Source of the DNA: Treponema sp.
GTDB taxonomy: Bacteria > Spirochaetota > Spirochaetia > Treponematales > Treponemataceae
NCBI GenBank assembly: GCA_017613485.1
Contig: JAGADS010000225.1
Location: 1 to 14,875, forward strand
Direction: 5' to 3'
DNA length: 14,875 nt
This document shows, one piece after another, positions 14,613 through 14,875 of the stretch; within the stretch, counting starts at the first letter, position 1, and each line of letters opens with the position of its first letter. The notes beneath the pieces are model-generated. The model was not told the DNA's origin and did no database searches. It was given only the letters and a program-made list of their open reading frames with translations. A program made the position numbers and the translations under genes.

Positions 14613-14875
14613 ATGGCTAGAAAACATTATATCGCGGGTAACTGGAAGATGAACACAAACAAGGCTGAGGCAGTTCAGCTTGCAAAGGATCTGGTTAGCG
14701 CACTCAAGGACAAACCGAACAAGTACATGATCGGTGTTCCATTCGTATATCTTGATGCAGTAGCACAGGTTGTAAAGGGATCAAACATCCTTCTTGCAGC
14801 ACAGGACTGCGCCGCCACAGGAAACGGAGCACATACTGGAGAAGTTTCATGCGAGATGCTCAAGGACATCGGATG
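14613..14875 (+). CDS. tpiA: Triosephosphate isomerase, 5' part (cut by window edge)
   Basis: The first 87 codons are present; the reading frame is open to the edge. The N terminus has the family block AGNWKMN (8-14), with substrate-binding Asn10 and the catalytic Lys12. Later the stretch LAAQDCAATGNGAHTGEVS matches the loop around the dimer interface. The catalytic histidine and glutamate lie beyond the window. The enzyme interconverts dihydroxyacetone phosphate and glyceraldehyde 3-phosphate in glycolysis. It follows pgk on the same strand but is separated from it by the diguanylate cyclase gene, so it is transcribed from its own promoter. Confidence 0.96.
   Translation, partial: MARKHYIAGNWKMNTNKAEAVQLAKDLVSALKDKPNKYMIGVPFVYLDAVAQVVKGSNILLAAQDCAATGNGAHTGEVSCEMLKDIG

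Overview
The window looks like a chromosomal segment of a spirochaete, most likely a Treponema. The evidence is a complete bacterial V/A-type ATPase operon, a SUMF1-fold lipoprotein of the kind common in treponemes, and, from memory, the same neighbourhood (V-type ATPase, secG, tpiA, pgk) as the second ATPase locus of T. pallidum. The genus is an inference; no rRNA or other marker is present.

Minus strand, 10104 down to 39: one long apparent transcription unit. A good promoter (10076-10104) precedes secG. Then come a PTS EIIA (fructose/nitrogen type) and the ATPase genes in the order H-C-I-K-F-E-A-B-D, ending with a UspA-family gene. Junctions are tight: C/I overlap by 8 nt, E/A by 4, B/D by 1 and D/usp by 4. 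The only larger gaps are I to K (66 nt) and F to E (45 nt). Together the genes encode a full machine: catalytic head A3B3, rotor D/F plus the K ring, stator I, C and stalk E/H. A sugar-PTS-like phosphoprotein and a stress protein sit at its two ends.

Minus strand, 11819 down to 10190: a small outer-membrane beta-barrel candidate followed by a SUMF1-domain lipoprotein. The lipoprotein gene is bracketed by inverted AT-rich repeats (10108-10143 and 11072-11114), as if it were a cassette.

Plus strand, 11825 to 13218: pgk with its own promoter, back to back with the outer-membrane gene promoter; the two -35 boxes are five bases apart and share a small palindrome. Its phosphoglycerate kinase has an unusual substrate loop. 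A 3' region with a series of hairpins (13172-13314) separates it from a convergent membrane diguanylate cyclase (minus strand, 13322-14473). The cyclase gene is divergent from tpiA (plus strand from 14613, cut by the window edge); both have sigma70-like promoters in a 139-bp spacer.

No tRNA, rRNA, CRISPR array or transposase was seen, and no gene-free stretch exceeds 300 bases.
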